NCBI GenBank assembly: GCA_031841125.1
Contig: CM063110.1
Coordinates: 21,943,626-22,007,625 of the forward strand
Source: Acanthococcus lagerstroemiae
Lineage: Eukaryota; Arthropoda; Insecta; Hemiptera; Eriococcidae
Direction: 5' to 3'
Length of the DNA stretch: 64,000 nucleotides
The position numbers were made by a program, and so were the translations under genes. The notes under the pieces were generated by a model. The model ran no database searches. It had not been told where the DNA came from and worked only from the letters and a program-made list of their open reading frames with translations. Of the stretch, positions 36,876 through 46,644 are shown piece after piece (positions within the stretch are counted from its first letter, which is position 1; the number at the start of each line of letters is the position of its first letter).

Positions 36876-37102
36876 GAAGGGTTTATGTGAGAAAACAACC
36901 TTAGTTTTGAAATTTCAACTTGGCCGACAGATAGCGCTAAATGATGGTCACTGGTCAGCTTGAATTTGCCGGCAGATGCTAGTAGCTATCTTGTTCAAAT
37001 GCATTATTTTGTTGGAGCATAATGGCTGCGGATACAGCGCCATCTGTCTACAAAGTTAGAATTTCAAAACTGATTAAGGTTATTTTTCCACATGAACCTT
37101 CC
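36876..37102. mobile_element. MITE with about 50-bp inverted repeats
   Basis: The left arm GAAGGGTTTATGTG plus AACCTTAG and TTTTGAAATTTCAACTT is mirrored by a right arm ending CACATGAACCTTCC. The inner parts GACAGATAGCGCTAAAT and its mirror near 37040 are also paired. No coding capacity. Confidence 0.7.
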
Positions 37103-37109
37103 GAACAAC

Positions 37110-37525
37110 TCTACTCAACATTGAATCAACTTTGAAGCGACGATGAAAATATTGGCAGTTCTGTTGAACTCTTTCAAACTGATCAAACCCAAACGATCCA
37201 AACTAGACTTTCAAGCCGTAACAGAAATGTTGGAAATTTCAACGAAATTTTTCAAACAACCTAACTTGACCTTGAAGCCACGATAAAAACATTGGTAATC
37301 CCGTAACAGTTCTTCAGAATGGTCATAATATAACCAACCCAAAATGGACCTTAAAACAGTAATAGAAACTTTGACTGTGCCGTAGAAACTTTTCAAAATG
37401 GGCAAACCTAAGCAATCCCAACTTGACCTACAAACGGCAATAGAAACATCGGCAATCCTAGCTAAACTTTCTAAAACTTATTGATTTAACGTGACCTTAT
37501 AAAGCAGCAATAAAAATGTTGGAAA
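37110..37525. repeat. Tandem repeat, unit about 75 bp
   Basis: Five to six diverged copies of a unit reading AACTTGACCTT, then AAGC, then GTAATAGAAACATTGG, then AATCC, then a TTTCAAAATGGTCAA-like part. Copies lie near 37125, 37205, 37268, 37345, 37420 and 37490. Confidence 0.7.
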
Positions 37526-37626
37526 TCTAAAGAATTTTCTTTCTTTTATTTTTTCAATACGGTACTTAATGTCGCAGAGATCGGCTATACTCAGTGAGAA
37601 GGTCGATACACAGTTGTATGAATAAA

Positions 37627-37876
37627 TGAAGGGTACAGGGAAAGAAGCGGGTAAGTCACTTTTGTGGCGAAGCGAAAAAAATGAAAAACAATTTGTTCGC
37701 ATTCGTGGTTCTTTCACATGTACGTGAATTTTGAAACCCGTTTTTCTGGACTGCAGCATCCTTTCAGGCATCCTACCATAGGTTAGCTATTCTACTCATT
37801 ACCCCCGTTCCAACGATATTAATAACACAATTTCGCCAAAAAAGTGACTTACCTGCTTCTTTTCCTGTACCCTTCA
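37627..37876. repeat. Inverted repeat, 45-bp arms
   Basis: The segment 37627-37671 (TGAAGGGTACAGGGAAAG onward) is mirrored at 37832-37876 with few mismatches. The spacer is about 160 bp. It could be a small MITE. No terminal duplication was identified. Confidence 0.65.
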
Positions 37877-37879
37877 GAT

Positions 37880-38510
37880 GTAGTGACAACTCATGGCTTT
37901 CATGGCAGATTAGCCGTGGTAGTTTGCCACAGCTTCTACCATGGTCTGTTGTGTTGAATACCTTCTCTATGCCAAAGACGTATGTGTACATGAATTGCTA
38001 CTAGGCACATGCCTTACCCTTGAGTAAGTGCCACAAAACACACAACAAAGCATCAATCCTTTAGATACTGGTTGTAACCAGAGTTGAACGGTATTCCAGA
38101 GCCAGCAATTTTTCATAATCCTATGTGTAGCGGGAAAAAAAAAGAAAGAAAAAATAACATTTATTTTACACAATAACGTTTCACTAGCATACCATTGAAC
38201 CAATAATTTCCCCAGTGTTGCCATGTGTAGCATGGCTACACATAAAATTTCCCATGTGAAGCATTTGCTACAGACAGTACATCGAGTGTCCCATGCACAT
38301 TGCACACTTGACCTGAGTGACAAAAATTAGGTATTATTATTTTTTTTTTCAGGAGAGCAATTTGAAAATTATACGTGGCTCAAATGGTTTACGCCATCTA
38401 GCGGGCTAAAAAAGGAAGTAATTTGTCATTTCAAGTGTAGTCTGATAGAGGGCATTGAGATCTATAAGAGTATATGTATTAAACTAATTTTTTGTCAAAA
38501 TGCCACTTAG
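37880..38510. other. Unassigned non-coding DNA
   Basis: Contains TGTGTAGC-rich sequence (38120-38280) with a short ATGTGTAGCATGGCTACACAT palindrome near 38220, resembling motifs at 14289-14375. No gene recognised. Confidence 0.35.
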
Positions 38511-38513
38511 GTC

Positions 38514-38969
38514 CAGAGTTGGGCAGAATAATATTCGAATACTGAATAATGAATGGTGAATATTTTAATCGTTATTCATAAGCGCACGAAAACGAATAGT
38601 TAATTTTTTAGTTGTAAGTATGAATAACAAGTAGTCATTCATTATTCAGTAATCGGTATTCAATAACATCAATCACACAAATAATGAAATCAGACCCGTA
38701 GCCAAAAAGGGGCCAAGGGGGTGTTGCCCTCCTCTGGCGCAGTCTTTTTCCCCCTCCTCTCCACTCCAAGATAATCAGAAAAACTTGATTTACTTTCTAT
38801 GTAATTACTCCAGTAAGATTAGGGATTACTATACATGTTTTGAAACTATATTGGTATCACTGATTCCTTTCTCGTTCATTTCACATCAGGGTTGTACCAT
38901 AGAATAAACTGGCGTAGATTTTTTTATTCTACACATAGAATACACCATGTAGAATGAATGACTATTCTA

Positions 38970-39003
<34 letters not shown>

Positions 39004-39508
39004 GTGGAGGGGGGATACATTTTTTTTTATCGTGGATAGGTACTTGGTTTTCGCGGTTACCTAGTACCGGGGTGAGGTAAGACATGAAACTACTTACCTA
39101 GTTGAAGAACAATCCTCGTCAGTGGCGTAGTGTGTCATAAGAGGCAGGGGGTACCCCAAAAAATAATATAAAAAAATTTTATACCCCCCCCCCCAAATGT
39201 TTTTACATAGTCCTCTAATATTGGCAATTAAAAAAAATACTTCAATTTTCGGCTTTTTCTCCCTTAAAAATCTTATTTAGCCTCCCGGCCACCTTTGGGA
39301 AAATCCTGGCTCTGATCCTCGTTAAATTTTTTGTTTTGTTACTGGCTCCGCAATGAATAACAAAATAACAATGATTGACGAATATTATTCACATCTTCAT
39401 TTTACTGAATAATAATTGCTGAATAATTTTACTTATTGACAAATAATGAATAACAAATAATGATTGAACTTTTATTCATGATTATTATTCGAATAACGCC
39501 CAACTCTT
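38514..39508. mobile_element. hAT-like MITE, CAGAGTTGGGC family, copy B
   Basis: Same termini and GAATAACGAATAA-rich subterminal zones as copy A at 27630. The last base of the right terminus has changed from G to T. It is flanked by a perfect 8-bp duplication, CTTAGGTC (38506-38513 and 39509-39516). The middle (about 38870-39190) holds extra sequence, including a 30-base T-run near 38974, absent from copy A. Confidence 0.9.
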
Positions 39509-39549
39509 CTTAGGTCAAGTGTGCATGAGACACTCGATATTATACATAG

Positions 39550-39780
39550 AAGTTGCCGACCCTGCACTATTCGAATACAATAAATTGTATTCATAACTAC
39601 AAATACGTAGTATTCGTTCGGAGATGAATACTGTATTTGAAATTCATTGAGAATGTCACGCAAATAATAACAAATATTATTTGTTGCAGAGTGGAGCATT
39701 ATTCAATATAATTGTATTTGTAACTACGCATAGTTTTCGTTTAGAAATGAATACTGTATTTGATATTCATCAAGATTTTA
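39550..39780. repeat. Short tandem duplication
   Basis: Two diverged units share AATTGTATT-TAACTAC, AGTATTCGTT-like and ATGAATACTGTATTTGA strings (near 39585-39645 and 39715-39765). Origin unknown. Confidence 0.5.
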
Positions 39781-39934
39781 TATTACTTTATTTATTTATT
39801 TTTCTTTTTTGCTTTTTACACATTTTTGAAAATACTGGACATTTTTATTGTCCGGTATGGGTCCTTACACCCCACCGGACCCGGACAATCCGGTAAAATA
39901 TCGGACGTGTGTCAACCCTACATCATTTGCGTGA

Positions 39935-40113
39935 TTGATGTTATTGAATACTGAATAATGAATGAGTACTCGTTATTCATACACTTATGACTAACGAAGA
40001 AACTATTCGTTATTCATCCTTACGAATAACGTGATATTCATTATTCACGAATAACGAATAAAGGTTGCGTTATTCATTATTCAGTATTCGAATATTATTT
40101 TGCCCATCTCTGA
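39935..40113 (-). mobile_element. hAT-like MITE, CAGAGTTGGGC family, truncated copy C
   Basis: Read on the minus strand, the sequence starts CAGAGATGGGCAAAATAATA and continues with the family's GAATAACGAATAA subterminal motifs. The opposite terminus is not present. Confidence 0.65.
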
Positions 40114-40149
40114 AGGTCGATAGCGAACGTGGAATTTCAAATTTCAATG

Positions 40150-40330
40150 ACTATTCTGATTTTACTAGAATCTCTGTTTGACTTAGAGACTGAAATTTGA
40201 GAAAGTTGAACATTTTATTAAAATCTAAAAGTTGAAAGCAAAAGATTTATTTTGTTCCAATGTCACAAGCTGAATCCGATAGCAGATGTTCTATTGTTTG
40301 ATTTACGGGCTTTGCGGTCCTGGTGAATAT
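40150..40330 (-). repeat. Retroelement 3' segment shared with 20350-20530
   Basis: Near-identical to 20350-20530 over about 175 bp, including GAGAAAGTTGAACATTTTAT and TCACAAGCTGAATC. It is the 3' region of the second RTE-type lineage, without its coding part. Confidence 0.7.
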
Positions 40331-40434
40331 AGGCGGAAAATTTAGTCTGGAACAAAAGTCAAAACTCCATGTGTTTTTCCCATAAGTATGAAAGTGAGCT
40401 TGTGGCATGGATTCCCCTAATCCAATCAACTTGA

Positions 40435-40770
40435 AATTTTATTTTTTATTATTATTATTTTTTTTTGTTTGATTGATTTTATTGGAATTAATTTGAGAGA
40501 CGAATCACAGGAAATTCAGAAAAAAATACCGCCAAGAGTAGGTAAATAACGACCACCTTAATGTGTAAAGGAAGTTGTTCCTACAGTTTTTAGAACAAAT
40601 ACAGCAGTTATTCGCAATTTTTACAAATTAACATCAAAATAAGATAAGATTGGCTAGGAAATAAAGGAACCCCGCAGAATTATCAGTGATTCTAGCGAAT
40701 CTTGTCCTCTGGCAAGATAACAGAAAGGGGTTGGGTTAGAGCACCCGCTAAACGGTAACAGACTAATCAG
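40435..40770. other. Unassigned non-coding DNA
   Basis: AT-rich with an ATT microsatellite near 40441. No gene recognised. Confidence 0.35.
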
Positions 40771-40771
40771 T

Positions 40772-41195
40772 AGACCTTTTCATGGGCGACGTCATATTGA
40801 CTCATGAGGACTGTTGCCAGCTGCTCCAGCATTCGCATCGGTTCGCAGCCTGCAAGGTCCAGCTTGTTTTGTTTACATTCGTTTTACATGTAAAACTCCA
40901 TAAGCGAACATTCGTTCTTCTTTGCGAGTCCATAAATATGAAAGAGAGCATTTTTAAATATTGAACGATGATTTAAATCAAAACTAAATGCTTTTAAATC
41001 ATAAATAAGCGTCCGGAAGCATTAAGAAATGCTCTCTTTCATATTTATTGACTCGCAAAGAAGAACGAATGTTCGCTTATGGAGTTTTATATGTAAAATG
41101 AATGTAAATTGTGAACAAAACAAGCTGTACCCTGATGACTGCGACTGGTTGGAGCAGCTATGCAACAGTCCTCATGACGTCACCGTGAAAAGGTC
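40772..41195. repeat. Large inverted repeat just upstream of the tsh exon, arms about 174 bp
   Basis: The arm 40772-40945 returns in reverse complement at 41022-41195. Matched landmarks include AGACCTTTT/AAAAGGTCT at the outside, GAGGACTGTTGC/GCAACAGTCCTC, and CATAAGCGAACATTCGTTCT with its mirror. The loop is about 75 bp. The arms differ at scattered positions. It ends about 415 bp before the first visible tsh/tio exon. Confidence 0.85.
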
Positions 41196-41609
41196 TGTTC
41201 ATTCTGAATAATAATCTAATTCATTCATACATTCGAATATCCAACTGTACAGAATAAGGTTCAACGTTTCAGGTTTGAAATTGTATATGATGCAGTGTGC
41301 ATGCCCTGTGCCTTCCTTCCTTGGCGATAAAGAATGGTCAATTTTTAATGATTTAGTCAAATAGTGTGACCTTACTCAGCTTGTCCTGAAAATCAGTAAA
41401 CGAAATATTGGACAGAAAACGGTGTCACAGTGGCGCGCGGTGAATATTATCGCATCACTTGTGTACTGATCGGTCAGTCTGGCAACACTGAGAAAGTGCA
41501 CTTTTTAATGCACATGATTAAATTGGATTGCCTCTCAATTATGTACTACAAATTTTGAAAATTACCCGTTCTGATTCTAGTGTTCTAATGTTTGTATTTG
41601 TGTTCGCAG

Positions 41610-41814
41610 GGGAAGGCGGAGAAGGTGAAGAGCCTCCGGAGGAGATACAAGAAGACGAAGACGGCGACGAGGAAGATGATGATGCTTCTAGACATTCGTC
41701 TGAGTCGACTGACATAATTCCGGATTCGAGGATACCGTCTCCGATTACCGTCCTTCAAGAAGATTGTAATACTCAGCCCATTGACTTAGCTAATAGCGAA
41801 TTACTTTCAAATAA
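41610..41814 (+). CDS. tsh/tio: teashirt/tiptop family protein, N-terminal acidic exon
   Basis: This 205-bp internal exon encodes about 68 residues. They include the acidic run EPPEEIQEDEDGDEEDDD and a serine-rich SRHSSESTD stretch, then IPSPITVLQED. The acceptor is a pyrimidine-rich tract ending TTCGCAG at 41609, and the donor is AA|GTGAGT at 41815. The exon starts in phase 1 (GG completes a codon) and ends in phase 2 (AA). The next exon begins with C, giving AAC (Asn) across the junction. That phase match, plus the open frame, is the main support. The initiator ATG must lie in an upstream exon that I cannot identify; in many Teashirt-family genes the first coding exon is very short and far away. 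Joining this exon to the zinc-finger exon is inference. Confidence 0.75.
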
Positions 41815-42044
41815 GTGAGTATCGTTGAAAAATATAATAAGCCGTAGAGTAAATTAATCTGTGTAATGTCGAGGGTTGAAAGCGGCAGCGGGTAACACTA
41901 TTGTGGATGCTAGCGTAGACAGGTTGTCTGAAGAAGGGTCATATGACCTCAGCCGCCCCCTTTAACAGTTGGAAAAAGTTGATTTGTGATATCCAAAAAC
42001 TAAGTTTCCTTTAGCTCTCCTCGTCTAGTCAGAGGAGAAATAGT

Positions 42045-42300
42045 CGATGTACAAGTCTCTGTTTGCATGGTGTAACTTTGCTGTTTCCCCCTCTCCCGCT
42101 CTATATCCAAAATTATTATCAAGTTCACAGCCAATATCGAGACTTCAACCCCAGGAGACAAGATCACTCAGACATTCGGTACACAAACTTCTCTTTGCTT
42201 GTTGTGACTCTGCAGTTTATCTCTCCCCTTCCCCAATTCAAAAAACTCTCGTAGTTTAGAGCCAAAATCACAGTTCGAGACTCCCGGACCGGTAGCGTGA
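42045..42300. repeat. Tandem duplication, unit about 132 bp, in tsh intron
   Basis: Two diverged units share GTACA, TCTCTTTGC, TGTGACT-TGC, CTCTCCC, then a CAAAA-T core, CACAG and CGAGACT. They start near 42048 and 42180. Confidence 0.6.
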
Positions 42301-42710
42301 CCAGTGTTCCAGAGGGAACGACCATTTTTTCAGGACGAGTAATTTGGGGCAATTTTTCAAAGTTTACGCCCTGAAATACAAAAAATAAGCAAAAAAAGGT
42401 CTTAGCCTTCCTGGTAGTTGTGTGAGAGGAGGCGTCGGCTCAGGGGTGAAATAACCCATTTACCCCTCCTCCTGTTCTACTGATACTGTGGGAGGACATT
42501 TTTCGTTTACTCCTAAGTAAAATAGGAAGCCGAATACTTGGAATTACCTCGGCAAAGAGATCTTTTTTCTTAGGGGGAAGGAGTCGGTGCGCTGTATAGA
42601 AGTTGGGCGGCCCTTACTGCTGTCTCTGCAAATGAGATCTGCTTTACCATTGTGCTTTCTTTCCACCACAGCTTCCCCAGTGGTATTTTGTGCATTTTAC
42701 ATCTCAAAAA

Positions 42711-42970
42711 CGGGGTGGCTACTATTTTTTTAGAATGATTTTCCCTGACTTTCTTCGGTTTTCCGGACAATTTTTAGGCTGTTATTGTACACAGCTTCGA
42801 GAATAATTTGTAAAAGAAATAAGTTATTACGCTTTACGCTGACATTATTCTTGAAAAATTGTGTCTGAAAAAGTTCCCCTATTTTGATCAAAATTATAAC
42901 AATTCCCTGACTTTTCCAAACTGATGAAATTCCCCGTCTTTTCCCGGTTCTCCAGAAAGTGGCTACTCTG
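42711..42970. mobile_element. MITE of the CAGGGTGTCTAC family, copy 3, in tsh intron
   Basis: The left end CGGGGTGGCTACTATTTTT and right end AGTGGCTACTCTG are inverted. The interior carries TTCCCTGACTTT and CCCGGTTCTCC strings typical of the family. Flanks AAAAA and AAAAG are a plausible 5-bp duplication. It ends 102 bp before the acceptor of the main exon. Confidence 0.7.
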
Positions 42971-43072
42971 AAAAGAGAAGGCGAAGGAATTGTCTCGACA
43001 TTACCAGCTCTGTAATCTCGTATTCCCACCGCCGTGCTAATGAGCGATCTTTTGTTTGTTCTCATGTTACAG

Positions 43073-46000
43073 CGCCAGCGACAGTCCGAGCAAAGATCCG
43101 CCACATACTCAGCACTCCTCGACGACGGCGACGACGCCGCCGCCACCAATCCTCGAACGCTGCTCATCCGGCGAGTCGCTTGCCTCGGCCGGCGATGAAA
43201 CCGTTGCCTCAGTTTTTCAACCAGTTCCTCCGCGGTTGGCCACCATGGTGTCCGCGTCTTCGCCGCTCATCTCGTCCTCGTCCTCACCCCCGCTATTGTT
43301 ACCAGTGACGGCGACGACGCCGCCGCTCAAATCGCCGCTGCTGCCCGGCGGAGGCAGCAACAACCACAGCAGGAGCAGCAGCAGTAGCAGTCACGAGAAC
43401 AACGCGGTGCTCGACTTCAGCACGAAGAAGCGGTCCGCCGAGAACGCCTCGCCGGTGTTGAATCTCAGCAAGTCGGCGGCGCCGCCCAGCGACGTCGGCT
43501 TCGTCGCCAACGGCCCGCTCGATCTGTCGCTCGGCTCGAACAAGAAACGCGAGCTGGAAGACTCACCGATCGCAAACGCCCACAAGAAGCCGGCACGAAT
43601 GCCGCCAGGGTCGCCGTGGACGTCGCCCCTACTCACATATCAGCTGCCGTATTTCGCGTCCGGCGGCGTGCCACTCATGCAGTCCAAAAGTAACGGTGCC
43701 GCGGCGGTGGCCGCCGCGGCCGGCAACAGCGTGCGCTCGCTCGACACGTCCGCGTGGAACGGCAAGGCGAAGCACTCGGAGAAGAACCATTTCGGCCTGC
43801 CGATGGCGCCCAGCGACGCCGCCGAATCGCTCGAGAAGATGAGCAAACTCAGCAACCTGGGCGTCGTCGATGACTTCCGGCCGGTCATTCCGCTGTCGCC
43901 GAGCGTGGGCGGTGGCGGCCGCCACAGCGCCTGGCAGTCGCACTGGTTGAACAAGGGCGCCGAGCAAGCCAAAGACGTGCTCAAGTGCGTCTGGTGCAAG
44001 CAGAGCTTCCCCAGCCTAGCCGCCATGACTACGCACATGCAGGAGGCCAAACACTGCGGCGTGAACGTGCCCGGCGTGTCGCCGCTGCAGCCCATCACCG
44101 CCATTTCGGCGCCGTCGCAGACGCCCACCACCACCTCGGCGGTCAGCTCGTCGTCGGTCGGCAGCAGCAAGTCCAGCTCGTCCGACCTGAATCTGCTCAT
44201 TAAGGAGACGATGCCGCTGCCGCGCAAACTGGTTCGCGGCCAGGACGTGTGGCTGGGCAAGGGCGCCGAGCAGACTCGACAGATACTCAAGTGCATGTGG
44301 TGCGGCCAGAGTTTTCCGCTCGCTGGCCGAGATGACCAGTCACATGCAGCAGACGCAGCACTACACCAACATCATTTCCCAAGAGCAGATCATCTCGTGG
44401 AAGTCGTCGGAGGACGGCAAAGCAGGCGGCGGCGGTAGCGGCGGTGGCGCGAATGCGGGTAGCCAGTCCGGCTCCTCGGGCGGCGTCAACTCCGGCTCGA
44501 CGAATAGTCACGTGAGCGCGGTACTGACCTGCAAGGTGTGCGACCAGGCGTTCAGCTCGCTGAAGGAGCTAAGCAACCACATGGTGAAGAACTCGCACTA
44601 CAAGGAGCACATCATGCGGTCGATCACAGAGAGTGGCGGCCGGCGGCGACAGACGCGCGAGAAGCGCAAGAAGTCGCTGCCGGTGCGCAAGCTGCTCGAG
44701 CTGGAGCGCGCGCAAAACGAGCTCAAGAACGGCGGCGACAACATGATGATGACCATGATGATGATGGGCAAGCAGGGCCTGCACTCGTCCTCCGGCTCCA
44801 GCCGCATCACCTGCGAGAAGTGCGGCGACAAGATCGACATGGCCGTGTTCGTCGAGCACATCCGCATCTGCGTGGGCGCCGCCAACGCCAACAGCCTGTC
44901 GTCCGACGAGAAGAAGAACCTGCTGAAGAACGCGCTCATGTCGACGTACAACAACACGGCCGAGTCGTTCGCGGAGCAGGGCTCCACCAAGAGCGGCAAA
45001 GACCCGCCATCCGGCTTCCACCACAGGCTGTCGCCCAAAGCGTCCGACCTGAGCGTGAGCAAGGACGGCAGCTCCAAGTCCGCAGAAGGGAAGGGCTCGT
45101 CGTCTTCGCCGTCCGTGCTAAACGCTATCGAGAAGCTGATCGAGAAAAGCTTCGACCCGCGCTCGCGACACGCGGTCACCGGCTACTCGGGCCACCAGCC
45201 GGGCGGCGGCGCCAACACGTCGCCGATCGGCTCCAGCATACTGAAGCGTCTCGGCATCGACGAGAGCGTCGACTACACGAAGCCGCTGATGGAGGTGAAT
45301 CTACAGCAGGCGGCCAAAGCGTACGCGCTCGGCGGATCTCACCAGTACCACAACTCGCACTACGAGCCGAACTACTTCGCAGCTGGTGTCGGCGGCCGGC
45401 GAGAGCGCAGCGGCAGCGAGTCCAGCTCGGTGTCGGAGCGCGGCAGCAGTCGGCACGAGTCGTCGACGCCGGACCGCAAGTTCGACCACGAACGGACGCC
45501 GCGGACGACGCCGGAGAAACGCGTCTCTACGCCGTCGACGCCTCCGCTGCTGCTGGTCAAGACCGAGCCCAAGGACGAGGTGAAGAGCGAGCCCAAAGAC
45601 GCCGACGAGAGTGCAGACGGCGACGACGAGCAGAAAGACCGCAGCGGCGTCTGCATCAAGATGGAAGTGGACGCGGACCGAGGGGACGAGGAGAAGAAAA
45701 GCGACACCAGCGAACGGCGCTCGAGCAGCGAGTCGTCGACGACGCCCAAAAGCATTCCACCCGCGGAGGACAACCAGGACGCCAACGGCGAGGACCTGTC
45801 CACGGCGGGCCGGCGGCATCGTAACGTCTCCAGTCCGATGGCGGCCAGCCCGGCCAGCCGGTCAATGGCGGACCGCGCTTCGGTCAGTCCGCGAACGAAC
45901 GTCAGCGCCAGTCCGACCAACAGCGAGCGCTCGATCACGCCACGCAGCAGTTCGGACACCAAGAAGTCCAGCGGCAGTCTAGGAGCTTTGTCTTCCATGT

Positions 46001-46644
46001 TCGACAGTCTGTCCGGCGCGAACACGTCGCCGGCCAGCTCGGAGGCGCCTGCTCAATCCAACAAAGCGTCCAACCATCCGCTGGCCGCGCTGCAGAAGCT
46101 GTGCGACAAGACGGAAACGCACCATCACGCCGGCAACGGCTCGCGGAGCGGCGGCGCCGGCTCCACCATCGGCGCGAACCACGCGTCCGGCGGCGCGTCC
46201 GCGTCACAGACGAGCGCGCCCGGCGCCATACTGGCGTTCAGTTGGGCGTGCAACGACGCCGTGGTTACCGATTCGATTATGAAGTGCGCCTTTTGCGATA
46301 CGCCGTTCATCTCGAAGGGCGCCTACCGGCACCACCTGTCCAAAATGCACTTCGTCAAGGATGGCGTCATTCCAGATCCGGTGCCGCTGAAGTCGCCGAC
46401 CAGCGGCGGCGGTGGGACATCGGCGTCGCAGAACGCGTCTTCCTCTTCGTTACCTACTTCGTTGGTGAAGAATAGCTCGAGCGTCGTGGAGAATAACTGC
46501 AAGACGGGCGGTTCGGTTTCCGTGTCCAGTTCCTGTTCGTCGATCAAGAGTCCGCAATCTCAGAGTACGTTCGACGAAAGTCCTCATTCTAAGTTTCTTA
46601 AGTACACCGAGTTAGCCAAACAATTGTCTAGTAAATACGTGTAG
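43073..46644 (+). CDS. tsh/tio: teashirt/tiptop zinc-finger transcription factor, main exon
   Basis: Homeotic/patterning transcription factor of the Teashirt family, acting in the nucleus. Numbering from the acidic exon, it has a PLDLS co-repressor (CtBP-type) motif at 216-220. Fingers with widely spaced CxxC...HxxxxxH start at about Cys373 (CVWCKQSF), Cys475 (CMWCGQSF) and Cys554 (CKVCDQAF). A less regular CxxC unit sits at about 648 and a C-terminal CAFCDTPF finger at about 1139. The LPRKLVRGQ block before finger 2 and the TQHYTNIISQEQIISW block after it are family hallmarks. The C-terminal finger points to tiptop or to the unduplicated tio/tsh gene of non-drosophilid insects. Low-complexity Ser, Gly and Ala tracts fill the rest. 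The exon is GC-rich in AT-rich surroundings. The acceptor is TGTTACAG|C; the stop TAG is at 46642. One extra T at 44312-44315 breaks the frame inside finger 2. Confidence 0.93.
44312..44315 (+). other. Single-base frameshift in tsh/tio finger 2
   Basis: The frame that enters reads CMWCGQSF then PLAGRDDQSH and later meets a stop at about 44438. The next frame, starting one base later, reads SFRSLAEMTSHMQQTQHY. Family members have CMWCGQSFRSLAEMTTHM here, so the run TTTT should be TTT. Removing one T restores a single frame of about 1189 codons. Confidence 0.9.

Larger units (their letters stand above)
41815..43072 (+). other. tsh/tio intron, 1258 bp
   Basis: It runs from GTGAGT (41815) to CATGTTACAG (43072). 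It contains a tandem duplication at 42045-42300 and a miniature transposon at 42711-42970. No other coding signal is seen. Confidence 0.7.

Noticed and set aside
44538..45824. A 428-codon frame overlapping the tsh exon in another frame
   Set aside because: It is an Arg/Ala-rich shadow of the GC-rich teashirt coding frame, with no domain and no independent start context.
43640..46025. Several minus-strand frames of 100-218 codons opposite the tsh exon
   Set aside because: They arise from the high GC content and codon bias of the + strand gene; none has domain features.
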